Assembly: GCA_012270265.1 (NCBI GenBank) | Contig: JAAXIR010000071.1 | Coordinates: forward strand, 2,414-9,894 | Reading direction: 5' to 3' | Source: Candidatus Poseidoniales archaeon | Lineage (GTDB): Archaea; Thermoplasmatota; Poseidoniia; Poseidoniales; Poseidoniaceae | DNA: 7,481 bases | Shown: positions 1-6,355 of the stretch, one piece after another | Position numbering within the stretch: the stretch's first letter is position 1 | Layout: every line of letters begins with the position of its first letter | Notes under the pieces: model-generated | Told to the model about the DNA's origin: nothing | The model's input: only the letters and a program-made list of their open reading frames with translations | Databases searched by the model: none | Position numbers and translations under genes: made by a program

Positions 1-669
1 ATCCAAATCCTTTGCTTTGTGAACAATCGTATGCGCATCGATTCGGGTTTTCTCAAGATAGGAGAATTCACAACCGATCAAATTCGCAACTTCACTGGCA
101 CGATCGATGGCACCTTTGTCAGGTGAGAGAATGAAATCGGGATTGACTTCACTCTGAAGGTGGCTTGCAAGTTCAGGCATTGCTGATGTAAACGCTACCG
201 GAACAGAGAGATTTTCAAGCACTTTTGGAGCGTGTAAATCGAGGACTGCGAGTCCATCACACTGTCCTGCCAACATATCAGCGATGGCTCGTGCAGAGAT
301 GACTTCCCCAGGCTTGAATCGCTTGTCTTGGCGAGAATATCCAAAATATGGCACCGCAAGGTAGACTCCGGGACCAATATCTTCCATTTTTTGCGGTTCA
401 ATTCCTCGAAGGTTTTCCATGGAACCTTTGCGAACATCGGAGACCGCTTTGAGAATCAACATGGTTTCAACAATTCCAGCATCTGGAAATGTGTTCGAAA
501 CTACGACAACCGGTTCAGATCGAATCGCTTCAATCTCATCTTCCGGAATTCGGATGTATCCTTCCGAATCGGGAAATCGGCGAGCCTCAAGTTTGACGTG
601 ACTCCAACCCAAGGATTGAGCGAGTTGTTCTGCCACGTGTTGTGCATTGCTTCCGGAGACAACGACCAT
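1..669 (-). CDS. prs: Ribose-phosphate pyrophosphokinase (PRPP synthase), 5' part
   Basis: Makes 5-phosphoribosyl-1-diphosphate from ribose 5-phosphate and ATP in the cytoplasm, feeding purine, pyrimidine, histidine and tryptophan synthesis. The minus-strand frame gives 223 residues starting MVVVSGSNAQHVAEQLA and runs off the left edge, so roughly the last 60 residues of a usual archaeal enzyme of about 285 are missing. Visible family motifs, in order, are: RRFPDSEGYIRI near residues 26-37; the nucleotide-binding stretch PYFGYSRQDKRFKPGE at about 100-115; LDLHAPKVLENL in the middle; and SPDKGAIDRASEVA, followed by LEKTRIDAHTI, towards the break. The start is fixed by an in-frame TGA a few codons upstream and a GAGGGA ribosome-site-like stretch just before the ATG. 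It lies 77 bases downstream of tRNA-Ile with no TATA-like element between them, so it may be co-transcribed with the tRNA and PRC-barrel genes. Confidence 0.95.
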   Translation of the reverse strand, partial: MVVVSGSNAQHVAEQLAQSLGWSHVKLEARRFPDSEGYIRIPEDEIEAIRSEPVVVVSNTFPDAGIVETMLILKAVSDVRKGSMENLRGIEPQKMEDIGPGVYLAVPYFGYSRQDKRFKPGEVISARAIADMLAGQCDGLAVLDLHAPKVLENLSVPVAFTSAMPELASHLQSEVNPDFILSPDKGAIDRASEVANLIGCEFSYLEKTRIDAHTIVHKAKDLD

Positions 670-746
670 CGGCTTCCCTCAAGCAGTGCTGAGCGACGCC
701 CGTTCATGTTCTTTGCGAGTCTCACGACACCGTAATGAGAAGGCGT

Positions 747-823
747 TGGTGCGCGAGGCAGGACTTGAACCTGCGACCTCCCGGTTATCAGCCGGGTGCT
801 CTAACCGACTAAGCCACCCGCGC
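747..823 (-). tRNA. tRNA-Ile (anticodon GAT), CCA encoded
   Basis: The minus strand folds into a full cloverleaf. The acceptor stem is GCGCGGG with CTCGCGC (one G-U pair). The D stem is GCTT/GAGC around a GG-containing loop. The anticodon stem is CCGG-type, five pairs (CCCGG/CCGGG), with loop CTGATAA, placing anticodon GAT at 787-789. The variable loop is AGGTC, and the T stem GCAGG/CCTGC carries loop TTCAAGT. The discriminator base is A, and the terminal CCA is encoded in the DNA (747-749). There is no intron. It sits between a PRC-barrel gene and the PRPP synthase gene on the same strand. It decodes AUC and AUU codons. Confidence 0.97.
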
Positions 824-847
824 AAGGGCAAGCCTCCGACCTACAAC

Positions 848-860
848 CTTGTCATAAGAA
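848..860 (-). promoter_or_regulatory. Possible weak TATA element for tRNA-Ile
   Basis: Read on the minus strand this is TTCTTATGAC-like, centred about 30 bases upstream of the mature tRNA 5' end, which is the spacing expected for an archaeal TATA box. The match to the consensus is poor. The tRNA could equally be cut from a longer transcript that starts at the PRC-barrel promoter. Confidence 0.22.
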
Positions 861-877
861 TGACGGTTGATTTGAAA

Positions 878-1228
878 TCACTCTTCGTCGAAATTTGGAT
901 CGTTAATTGCAACGTAAGAAGGCAACTGCAAGACACGATCGATCGCTCGGGAACGCACAATCTCGTCGAGACGCTCACGGGTTCGAGAGAACGCCGTCAA
1001 AGGAATGCGGATGTTCTCATCGATTCCGTATTGCTTCTGTGCGTGAAGTCGAGTCTTCACAATGAATCCTTTGTAGGTGCGGTTGACCTTGACCATGCCG
1101 GTGATGACACCAACTTCTCGGCCTTGGTTGTCAAGAACTGCTCGATCCAACATTTCGTCAGGTGCGTAGAGCTTCTCGTCAATCCGAATGGTGTTTCCCC
1201 ATCCTCCTTGAACTCCGCGCCTCGACAT
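878..1228 (-). CDS. Small PRC-barrel-like protein (second of a pair)
   Basis: A 116-residue soluble protein starting MSRRGVQGGWGNTIRIDEKL. Residues about 28-50, with DRAVLDNQGREVGVITGMVKV, have the hairpin pattern of PRC-barrel domains (a conserved xxGxxVGxVxxhxx turn after a first strand). The second half is charged and helical and ends acidic, DPNFDEE. No signal peptide or membrane segment is visible. The ATG at 1228 is preferred over the in-frame GTG at 1240 because the GTG would sit almost on the upstream stop. There is no strong ribosome site for either, so the start is uncertain by four codons. It follows the first PRC-barrel gene by 15 bases, so the two are probably translated from one message. 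PRC-barrel proteins in archaea include RimM-like RNA-binding proteins and small cell-division partners in haloarchaea; which applies here cannot be told from sequence. Confidence 0.72.
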   Translation of the reverse strand: MSRRGVQGGWGNTIRIDEKLYAPDEMLDRAVLDNQGREVGVITGMVKVNRTYKGFIVKTRLHAQKQYGIDENIRIPLTAFSRTRERLDEIVRSRAIDRVLQLPSYVAINDPNFDEE

Positions 1229-1243
1229 TGATAGAAGCACAGT

Positions 1244-1468
1244 TCAAACTGTATGCATTCTGTGCACCAATTCCTTTGGTAGCGGTGCGAGTTCTGCAGG
1301 TTTCCTCATGTATTCGTCAGCAACATCTGACTCAACTTGGATCCGCATCGATTGGACGCGTGCCTCGTTTGGGTGATGTCGCTCACCAACAATCGTTCCT
1401 ACTTTTTTGTCGTTCACATAGACATCCCGGTGTACTAGTTCCTGGATGTTGTATTCTTTGTCTGCCAT
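1244..1468 (-). CDS. Small PRC-barrel-like protein (first of a pair)
   Basis: A 74-residue protein starting MADKEYNIQELVHRDVY. The segment VYVNDKKVGTIVGERHHP looks like the strand-turn-strand (VGTIVGE) of a PRC-barrel domain, followed by a strand RVQSMRIQVESDV and a proline-rich end. It is nearly a minimal barrel. The frame stays open up to an ATG at 1543, but that start lies upstream of the TATA box. The ATG at 1468 has a good GAGGAG ribosome site (1479-1484, ten bases away) and follows the predicted transcription start by about 30 bases, so it is chosen. It is the first gene of a minus-strand unit with the second PRC-like gene, and possibly tRNA-Ile and prs. Function is unknown. A role as an adaptor or RNA/protein-binding barrel is inference from the fold. 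Confidence 0.72.
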   Translation of the reverse strand: MADKEYNIQELVHRDVYVNDKKVGTIVGERHHPNEARVQSMRIQVESDVADEYMRKPAELAPLPKELVHRMHTV

Positions 1469-1520
1469 TTTTTCCCATCTCCTCGGGTCATGCCCGGTTA
1501 GGATGTCTTCAACCGATGAA

Positions 1521-1530
1521 TCATATATAC
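1521..1530 (-). promoter_or_regulatory. Archaeal TATA box for the PRC-barrel operon
   Basis: The minus strand reads GTATATATGA, preceded by a purine-rich CGAAGA stretch that could serve as the BRE for TFB. A transcription start about 25 bases downstream, near 1500, would give a leader of about 30 bases containing the GAGGAG ribosome site at 1479-1484, ahead of the ATG at 1468. This is the only strong TATA-like element in the window. Confidence 0.7.
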
Positions 1531-1868
1531 TCTTCGACGTCAAAAATTAACTTTTCAATTGAAGTTTGTAGTTTTTTGAGTTTAATTTGTATTGGGAATC
1601 TCAAAAAATTTCCAAAATTCGATGTCGTATAATTTTCAAATTGTACTGAATTTCATTTCTAGACGGAACGACTTTTCAATTGGAATCCAGTCTTTACTCG
1701 ATTGTTCACGTCTCGATCGGAAAGATTACAAAAATATTGAAAATCAAGTGTTTTCCAATTGAAAATTGTATTTTTGTGGTCTGTACTCGACCATGAACAG
1801 ATCGAATTCATCGAGAAGAACAGGGCTCTAGGGCTATGTTCAAAGGAGTTCTTTGACAGCATTGGACC
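1531..1868. other. AT-rich divergent intergenic region
   Basis: Together with the promoter and leader just to its left this makes a 400-base gap between the divergent PRC-barrel and aminotransferase genes, by far the largest gap in a compact window. No frame in it has a recognisable protein. It is strongly AT-rich from 1541 to about 1780 and then returns to average composition. It holds repeated TTTTCAAT(TG) motifs (separate entry). For the plus-strand gene the best candidate TATA-like stretches are around 1729-1739 (AAAAATATTG) and 1766-1776 (TTGTATTTTT); neither is convincing. An AAGGAG at 1843-1848 lies 20 bases before the aminotransferase ATG, too far to be a standard ribosome site. A small RNA cannot be excluded, but no stem-loop with a T-run stands out. 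Confidence 0.6.
1552..1765. repeat. Clustered TTTTCAATTG motifs in both orientations
   Basis: Exact copies of TTTTCAATTG occur at 1552-1561 and 1673-1682 on the plus strand and at 1756-1765 on the minus strand. The last is part of a near-palindrome, TTTTCCAATTGAAAA, at 1751-1765. A variant with one extra A (TTTTCAAATTG) lies at 1633-1643, and a partial copy (TTTTCAAT, minus strand) at 1736-1743. The first and second exact copies share an extra leading C (CTTTTCAATTG). The clustering in the one long divergent intergenic region suggests operator sites for a transcription factor. The low-complexity AT-rich background makes chance partly plausible. Confidence 0.45.
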
Positions 1869-3356
1869 ATGGCGGATAATCCCATCAGCATCCTACATCG
1901 TCTTCGAGCATCAAGTGGTCCCAAAGAGACTGTAGGGCTCAGTGATGGTGTGATTGAGGATTTCTGTGCTACGGACGCTGAACTTGTCCAAGCGATTCAC
2001 GAGGCTGGAGAATTACACAACGTACTTCTCGACGAGTTTGGTGAAGACATCATGTCTCTGCCAGAAGCAGAACTGATCAAGCACTTGCAATCCGATTACG
2101 TCAATTTCTATTCTGCTGCAACTGTGAACCCGTACATCCCAATAGCGGGAAGAGGGCCTTGGTTGGTCACGGCATGTGGCGCTGTTCTGCACGATAACGG
2201 TGGTTACGGAATGCTTGGAAGCGGACACGGACCATCATCCATCATCGATGCCATGAGCGAGAATTGGGTCATGGCCAACGTCATGACGCCTTCGTTTTCT
2301 CAGAAGCGTCTGGGAGACCGACTTCGTAAGGAGCTCGGGCATACACGTGGTTCCTGTCCATTTGATCGGTTCATCTGCATGAACAGTGGTTCTGAATCCG
2401 TTACTGTTGGTCTACGCATCGCAGACGTGAACGCCAAACACATGACTGATCCTGGCGGCCGTCACGAAGGAAAGCCAACCAAACTTCTTGCAGTCGAACG
2501 TGCCTTCCATGGACGCACTGGCCGACCTGCTCAAATCTCCCATTCTTGTATGGACGGCTACAAGAAGAATCTAGCAACATTCCGTGATATGGATAATCTT
2601 CTCCTTGTCCCTGCAAATGACATTGAAGCACTGCAAGCCATGTTCAAGCGTGCTGATGATGAAGGCTTCTTTATCGAAATGATGGCATTGGAACCCGTTC
2701 AGGGTGAAGGAAGCCCGGGGCGATGCGTTGAGCGAGCGTTCTACGACGAAGCCCGCCGCCTCACGCTCGAGCATGGCTCCATGCTCATGGTCGATTCTGT
2801 ACAAGCCGGTCTTCGCGGGCAGGGATGTCTTTCCGTTGTCGATTACGAGGGCTTTGAGGATGCAGAAGCCCCTGACCTTGAAGCATGGTCGAAAGCACTC
2901 AATGCAGGTCAGTACCCATTATCTGTACTCGGCATGAACAAGCGTGCGAGCGAACTCTACGTTGTAGGCATCTATGGTAACACGATGACAACCAATCCTC
3001 GTGCCCTCGAAACGGCAGTAGCAGTATTGGACAACATCACGCCAGAGTTGCGAGACAACATTCGTGACCGTGGTAAGGAGATGGTTGAGAAGCTCAAGGT
3101 CCTCCAAGCCAAGTATCCGGACCAGATTCTCGAGGTACAAGGAACAGGTTTGCTTGTATCTGCTGAATTGAATCCAGATACGTTGCAAGTCGTTGGATTC
3201 GATAAAGTCGAGGTGTGGTGTCGAAAGCATGGTTTAGGAGTGATTCACGGTGGTGTGAACGCTCTACGATACACACCAAACTTTGCCATCACCTCCAAGG
3301 AAGTGGATCTCGTCATCGATATCACTCAACAAGCCATTGAGGCCTTTATTGCGTGA
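1869..3356 (+). CDS. Class III PLP-dependent aminotransferase
   Basis: A cytoplasmic 495-residue enzyme of aminotransferase class III, the family that moves an omega- or alpha-amino group to a keto acid using pyridoxal phosphate. The PLP site is complete: SGSES at 173-177 (phosphate), AFHGRTGRP at 212-220 (ring-stacking region), EPVQGEG at 275-281, D309 with Q312 (cofactor ring), catalytic K342 in WSKALNAGQYP, GNTMTTNPRA at 370-379, and LRYTPNF at 466-472, where the arginine usually holds a carboxylate. It is longer than the usual 400-450, because of about 60-80 extra N-terminal residues. DSVQAGLRGQG replaces the common DEVQTGxGRTG, marking a distinct subfamily. The substrate is unknown; diamine, lysine-type or GABA-type substrates are possible. 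A TGA at 1854-1856 in frame makes the ATG at 1869 the first usable start. The stop overlaps the next gene. Confidence 0.9.
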   Translation: MADNPISILHRLRASSGPKETVGLSDGVIEDFCATDAELVQAIHEAGELHNVLLDEFGEDIMSLPEAELIKHLQSDYVNFYSAATVNPYIPIAGRGPWLVTACGAVLHDNGGYGMLGSGHGPSSIIDAMSENWVMANVMTPSFSQKRLGDRLRKELGHTRGSCPFDRFICMNSGSESVTVGLRIADVNAKHMTDPGGRHEGKPTKLLAVERAFHGRTGRPAQISHSCMDGYKKNLATFRDMDNLLLVPANDIEALQAMFKRADDEGFFIEMMALEPVQGEGSPGRCVERAFYDEARRLTLEHGSMLMVDSVQAGLRGQGCLSVVDYEGFEDAEAPDLEAWSKALNAGQYPLSVLGMNKRASELYVVGIYGNTMTTNPRALETAVAVLDNITPELRDNIRDRGKEMVEKLKVLQAKYPDQILEVQGTGLLVSAELNPDTLQVVGFDKVEVWCRKHGLGVIHGGVNALRYTPNFAITSKEVDLVIDITQQAIEAFIA

Positions 3357-4078
3357 GAAGAATGGTTCGTGTGCGCCTCCATCCAATCGATGGTTCGATT
3401 GCACAAGCCTTCATTGAACGATTGCTGATGTTTGAGGTCACGCTTTGTTTGGATGAAAAGGATGCCAAAGAGATTCAAGAACGTCATGCAACCCTGCTTC
3501 AAGCAGGTATTGCAGAGGTCGTCGTTTCAAACGATTCTGACCTTCAGTTCGAATTCTTTGCCAAGCCGAACACCATTCAAGTCAACGATTCGTGTTCAAT
3601 CGTCTTGCATGATGTTCTTCCTTCTGCTAGGAATTCAGGTCTCATCAATAAGGAATTGGAGTCGATTTGGGATTCCATTGAACATTCAATGGATGGAGAT
3701 GCATCCCATTACTGGGTTGCAGAATCCGATGTGGTTGATGCTCTCGTTCGGATAGCCCTGCATCGGCCACAATTGCCAAAATCAATCGATATTGCAGGAC
3801 GACGTCGATGGTCAACACAACAAACGCACCACGAGTTGCAGATGCTCTACAACCGAACACGAGCAGGTTCAACAGGTCAATTCACGGCATCGCTTCTCGA
3901 TCAACCCGCATCACCAAAGATTTCTGTTGTTCCCATCGATGCAGCACAACAGGACACGAGACCTTCATTGGGGGCCTTGCACAACGTTTTGGTTGAATGC
4001 GATGGTCATGGATGGCAACCAACAAGTCCGCTACGTACAGCGATGATGGTTTATCTTGCTGGAAAACTCAACGATTGA
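3353..4078 (+). CDS. Unknown protein resembling a reduced NAD-epimerase (extended SDR)
   Basis: A 241-residue protein, or 238 from the ATG at 3362. The GTG at 3353 overlaps the aminotransferase stop (GTGA), so the two genes are translationally coupled. The N-terminus, VRVRLHPIDGSIAQAFIERLL, sits where an epimerase has its first strand and nucleotide loop but lacks the GxxGxxG pattern. The middle lacks any YxxxK site. Residues about 120-165 (HYWVAESDVVDALVRIALHRP, then KSIDIAGRRRWSTQQ) resemble the C-terminal DVVxAL...NIGG...S region of extended SDRs. It is about 70 residues shorter than those enzymes. If the relationship is real, it cannot be an ordinary dehydrogenase and may bind a sugar or nucleotide or act as a partner of the aminotransferase. 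Otherwise it is a hypothetical protein. No signal or membrane segment is seen. Its end overlaps the convergent deoxyhypusine synthase gene by 11 bases. Confidence 0.65.
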   Translation: MRRMVRVRLHPIDGSIAQAFIERLLMFEVTLCLDEKDAKEIQERHATLLQAGIAEVVVSNDSDLQFEFFAKPNTIQVNDSCSIVLHDVLPSARNSGLINKELESIWDSIEHSMDGDASHYWVAESDVVDALVRIALHRPQLPKSIDIAGRRRWSTQQTHHELQMLYNRTRAGSTGQFTASLLDQPASPKISVVPIDAAQQDTRPSLGALHNVLVECDGHGWQPTSPLRTAMMVYLAGKLND

Positions 4079-4799
4079 AGATGTCACTTCCAAGCAGTGG
4101 AAGAAGGACGCTTGCATCGCCTTCAACACATACATTTGGTGCTTCTGGGCGCATCTTCCCCCAGCTGATTGCTTCTCGAAGACGAGCACCTGATAGGCTA
4201 CCATCGTGTTCTGGAGCGGTTGTGACATAGACAGCGGCATCAAGCCCACCTCGGTATTGATTCCACCAAATGACGTGGTGCTTGGAAATGCCACCACCAA
4301 CCATCAGGGCGTTGGAAGTCTCAACGTCCCATGTTAGATCCGACATGACCTGTTCATCGGCCAGGGTATCGATGTGGAAATCACGATGCTTCTGACGGAA
4401 CATGAACAACTGTGCGCCAATCGAACCATCCGTAATGCCTGGAATACAGACTGGAATTTGGTTCTTCCAAGCCCAGTAGATGAGTGAATCTGGCTTTCCG
4501 ATGCGCTTTCCTAACTCCCATACGAGATGAATCGAGCCAAAACCGATCCATGCATCTGCGCCGGTTTTTCCTGTCTCTTTGAGCCGATCGTTGTAGATGT
4601 CTTCGAGGGCGGGCATGACCACGGCTTCGATGATCTCGCCGTACGATGCATTTGGAACAATCACGTTACCAAGACGCATCAATTCGTGTTCGCCCAGTTC
4701 GATATCATCCAATTCAAAGGCACCATGATAGTAGTCTTTGTAGGAACGGGCAATGTCGTGATCCAGTGTTCCACAGTTGGTTGATACGACGTTGAACAT
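4068..4799 (-). CDS. dhs: Deoxyhypusine synthase, C-terminal catalytic part
   Basis: A 243-residue frame starting MFNVVSTNCGTLDHDIARSY. It carries most of deoxyhypusine synthase, which transfers the aminobutyl group of spermidine to a lysine of translation factor aIF5A, using NAD. Visible family features are: the NAD-site TNCGTLDHDIAR at 8-19; RLGNVIVPNASYGEIIE at 42-58; PGITDGSIGAQ at 120-130; GGGISKHH at 168-175, whose histidine pair lies at the spermidine site; HDGSLSGAR at 198-206; and EAISWGK at 209-215, with the catalytic lysine K215, then GDAS near the end. Nothing is decayed. The frame is the direct continuation of the N-terminal frame (4800-5072), separated by a single TAA that touches this ATG. 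Alone it lacks the first 90 residues of a normal enzyme of about 310-370. It may be translated by reinitiation. It overlaps the convergent plus-strand gene by 11 bases. Confidence 0.9.
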   Translation of the reverse strand: MFNVVSTNCGTLDHDIARSYKDYYHGAFELDDIELGEHELMRLGNVIVPNASYGEIIEAVVMPALEDIYNDRLKETGKTGADAWIGFGSIHLVWELGKRIGKPDSLIYWAWKNQIPVCIPGITDGSIGAQLFMFRQKHRDFHIDTLADEQVMSDLTWDVETSNALMVGGGISKHHVIWWNQYRGGLDAAVYVTTAPEHDGSLSGARLREAISWGKMRPEAPNVCVEGDASVLLPLLGSDIFNR

Positions 4800-5072
4800 T
4801 TAGGTCTTGATCGCTGCAATGAACAAGGAACGAGTTCCTGTAGCACAGATGCATGCAGGAAAGGAAAGCCAGTTGCAGACTTGGCTTGCATCCCCATCAA
4901 CAGCATCGACTTCTTGTCGCATTTGCAAGAGAATATCTCGAGCAGTAGCCAGTTTGGTCGCTGTAAATCCACCGGCCTTGGCCATTTGATCGATCAGTGT
5001 GGATACGCCCTTCACCTCACTGAAGGCGTAATCTTTGACGGGGACATCGAAGTCATTCGGGTCAATGGCCAT
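4800..5072 (-). CDS. dhs: Deoxyhypusine synthase, N-terminal part, ended by in-frame TAA
   Basis: A 90-residue frame starting MAIDPNDFDVPVKDYAFSEV. It matches the beginning of deoxyhypusine synthase: a helical segment VSTLIDQMAKAGGFTATKLA, then ILLQMRQ, then the conserved strand LSFPACICATGTRSL and AAIKT before the stop TAA (4800-4802). In intact archaeal enzymes this region runs on directly into the NAD-site segment, which is found here in the same frame right after the stop. Together the two parts would make 333 residues plus the stop position, a normal length. A GTG at 5093 would add seven residues (MKRWRRS) and sits closer to the upstream gene's end. The AAGGAG just before the ATG at 5072 is only one base away, so the start choice is uncertain. 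It is the third cistron after the SDR and flavoprotein genes. Confidence 0.85.
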   Translation of the reverse strand: MAIDPNDFDVPVKDYAFSEVKGVSTLIDQMAKAGGFTATKLATARDILLQMRQEVDAVDGDASQVCNWLSFPACICATGTRSLFIAAIKT

Positions 5073-5097
5073 GCTCCTTCGCCACCGTTTCACTTCA

Positions 5098-6345
5098 TCA
5101 ATCTTTCATGGGGATTGGAATCTCAAGATGTTCCAACAAGCGCTCAACTGAACGCAATGTTCCATGGACGGAAGGATGCATTGTATGATCACCGATGCAA
5201 TAGATTCCATCCTGAATCAATTGTTCTCGTTCTCGACCGATGGCGGTCGTTCCTCCATATGGAAGGGCATAATCGACGTACGTCGTCCCGATGAGATTCC
5301 AATCATCGACGTTTGAGCCAAACCACTTCACCATCTCACTTCGAATCTGTTTCCGTTCTTGTTCATCCTCATGCAAACGTGCCTCTTTTCCGATAACTGT
5401 TGCAACAATAAGGTGTGAATCGGATGCATGCAACAGTGTAGGAACATGAACGTGGAGAATTTTGTGTTCACCGTTTCCATACTCCGTATTGAGCAGTAAC
5501 CGTGCTTGTTTGAGAGGTGAATCCTTGGATTCGAAAACGTACGTTGCCGTTTCTTTTCGACGGGCTGGCGATGTGTTTCCTAGCATGGCTTGTGCAACGT
5601 GCTGAGGCGTTGCAAGGATGACCATATCCGCCTTCATCGTGGTGCCATCCTCAAGTTTGATCGATTTCTTTGTGACGGAACTTACCTTCGTGTTGTACAT
5701 GATTTGTGTTGCGTCAAGACGATTGAGAATTTGACGAGGCACTGCTTCAATGCCGTGTTTGGGCATGGTCATCATACCATGGGACATTGCTGAGAAAGTG
5801 AAGGATGCGAAGGCAGAACGTTCCTTCCGTTCATCGTCCAGTGTAATTCCAGCAAACAGCGGTTGCAGAAATGAGGATTGAAACGATTGACTGAAGCGCA
5901 TTGAATCAAAATACGTATCCAATGGGATAGATGAAGCATCCATTGCAGCCTCGAGGTCGTGTTTGCGTGTCTTCAATCGCCAGCGCAGCATTCGCAAGGC
6001 ATTCCAAATCCCTGCAGAGAAGATGGTTGGAAACAAGGTGGATGGGGCACGCAATGGATCGCCAATGGTCTTGATGGTTCCAGTTGAAGGAGCAATCAAA
6101 TCGGTTGCTGCATCCATCGGTTTGAGTTGGAGTCGCTCAATATCGAGCCAACGATGGAGGCTAGGATAGGCTGTGTGGAGCACGTGAAATCCAACATCGA
6201 CATTGGAATCACCGATTGTGGTACATCGCATTCGGCCCCCAGCCTTCTCGGATGCTTCGATGAGCACACAATCATACCCATGCTTTTCGAGGGCCCATGC
6301 TGCAGCGCATCCAGCAAGTCCAGCACCGACGATGATGGCTTTCAT
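5098..6345 (-). CDS. FAD-dependent amine oxidase / phytoene desaturase-like oxidoreductase
   Basis: A 415-residue flavoprotein. Its N-terminus, MKAIIVGAGLAGCAAAWALE, is a Rossmann FAD site with GxGxxG at 7-12, an acidic E30 at the end of the second strand and GGRMR at 36-40, the signature of the amine oxidase/protoporphyrinogen oxidase/phytoene desaturase superfamily. The middle has FLQPLFAGITLDDERK and MPKHGIEAVPRQI, typical of desaturase-like members. A second FAD contact, GIYCIGDHTMHPSVHG, lies near the C-terminus. No signal peptide or membrane helix is seen, so it is cytoplasmic or peripherally attached. The substrate is unknown: carotenoid-, porphyrin- or amine-type oxidations all fit the fold. 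The ATG at 6345 is preferred over the in-frame TTG at 6357 because GAGGGAG lies three bases before it. That ribosome site overlaps the SDR stop codon, so the two are coupled. The stop lies 25 bases before the deoxyhypusine synthase ATG. Confidence 0.9.
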   Translation of the reverse strand: MKAIIVGAGLAGCAAAWALEKHGYDCVLIEASEKAGGRMRCTTIGDSNVDVGFHVLHTAYPSLHRWLDIERLQLKPMDAATDLIAPSTGTIKTIGDPLRAPSTLFPTIFSAGIWNALRMLRWRLKTRKHDLEAAMDASSIPLDTYFDSMRFSQSFQSSFLQPLFAGITLDDERKERSAFASFTFSAMSHGMMTMPKHGIEAVPRQILNRLDATQIMYNTKVSSVTKKSIKLEDGTTMKADMVILATPQHVAQAMLGNTSPARRKETATYVFESKDSPLKQARLLLNTEYGNGEHKILHVHVPTLLHASDSHLIVATVIGKEARLHEDEQERKQIRSEMVKWFGSNVDDWNLIGTTYVDYALPYGGTTAIGREREQLIQDGIYCIGDHTMHPSVHGTLRSVERLLEHLEIPIPMKD

Positions 6346-6348
6346 GTT

Positions 6349-6355
6349 CTCCCTC
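6349..6355 (-). promoter_or_regulatory. Ribosome binding site for the flavoprotein gene
   Basis: GAGGGAG on the minus strand, three bases before the ATG at 6345, overlaps the TGA of the SDR gene (6354-6356). It decides the start in favour of the ATG and points to coupled translation of the two genes. Confidence 0.6.

Noticed and set aside
195..437. Minus-strand 80-residue frame starting MFAKVPWKTFEELN
   Set aside because: It is out of frame with the well-supported PRPP synthase reading and has no family features.
647..1231. Long plus-strand open frame with GLEPATSRLSAGCSNR
   Set aside because: It runs antisense through tRNA-Ile; this peptide is the well-known false translation of tRNA antisense strands, and the rest is antisense to the PRC-barrel gene.
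1469..1543. Extension of the first PRC-barrel gene to an ATG at 1543
   Set aside because: The extension contains the TATA box and the likely transcription start, and the ATG at 1468 has a good GAGGAG ribosome site.
1659..1862. Minus-strand 67-residue frame in the intergenic region
   Set aside because: AT-rich, low-quality peptide with no recognisable domain, and no ribosome site was evident.
4800..4802. TAA in deoxyhypusine synthase as a recoded amino acid (selenocysteine or pyrrolysine)
   Set aside because: Those use TGA and TAG; no known archaeal recoding inserts a residue at TAA, and the family has no special residue at this position.
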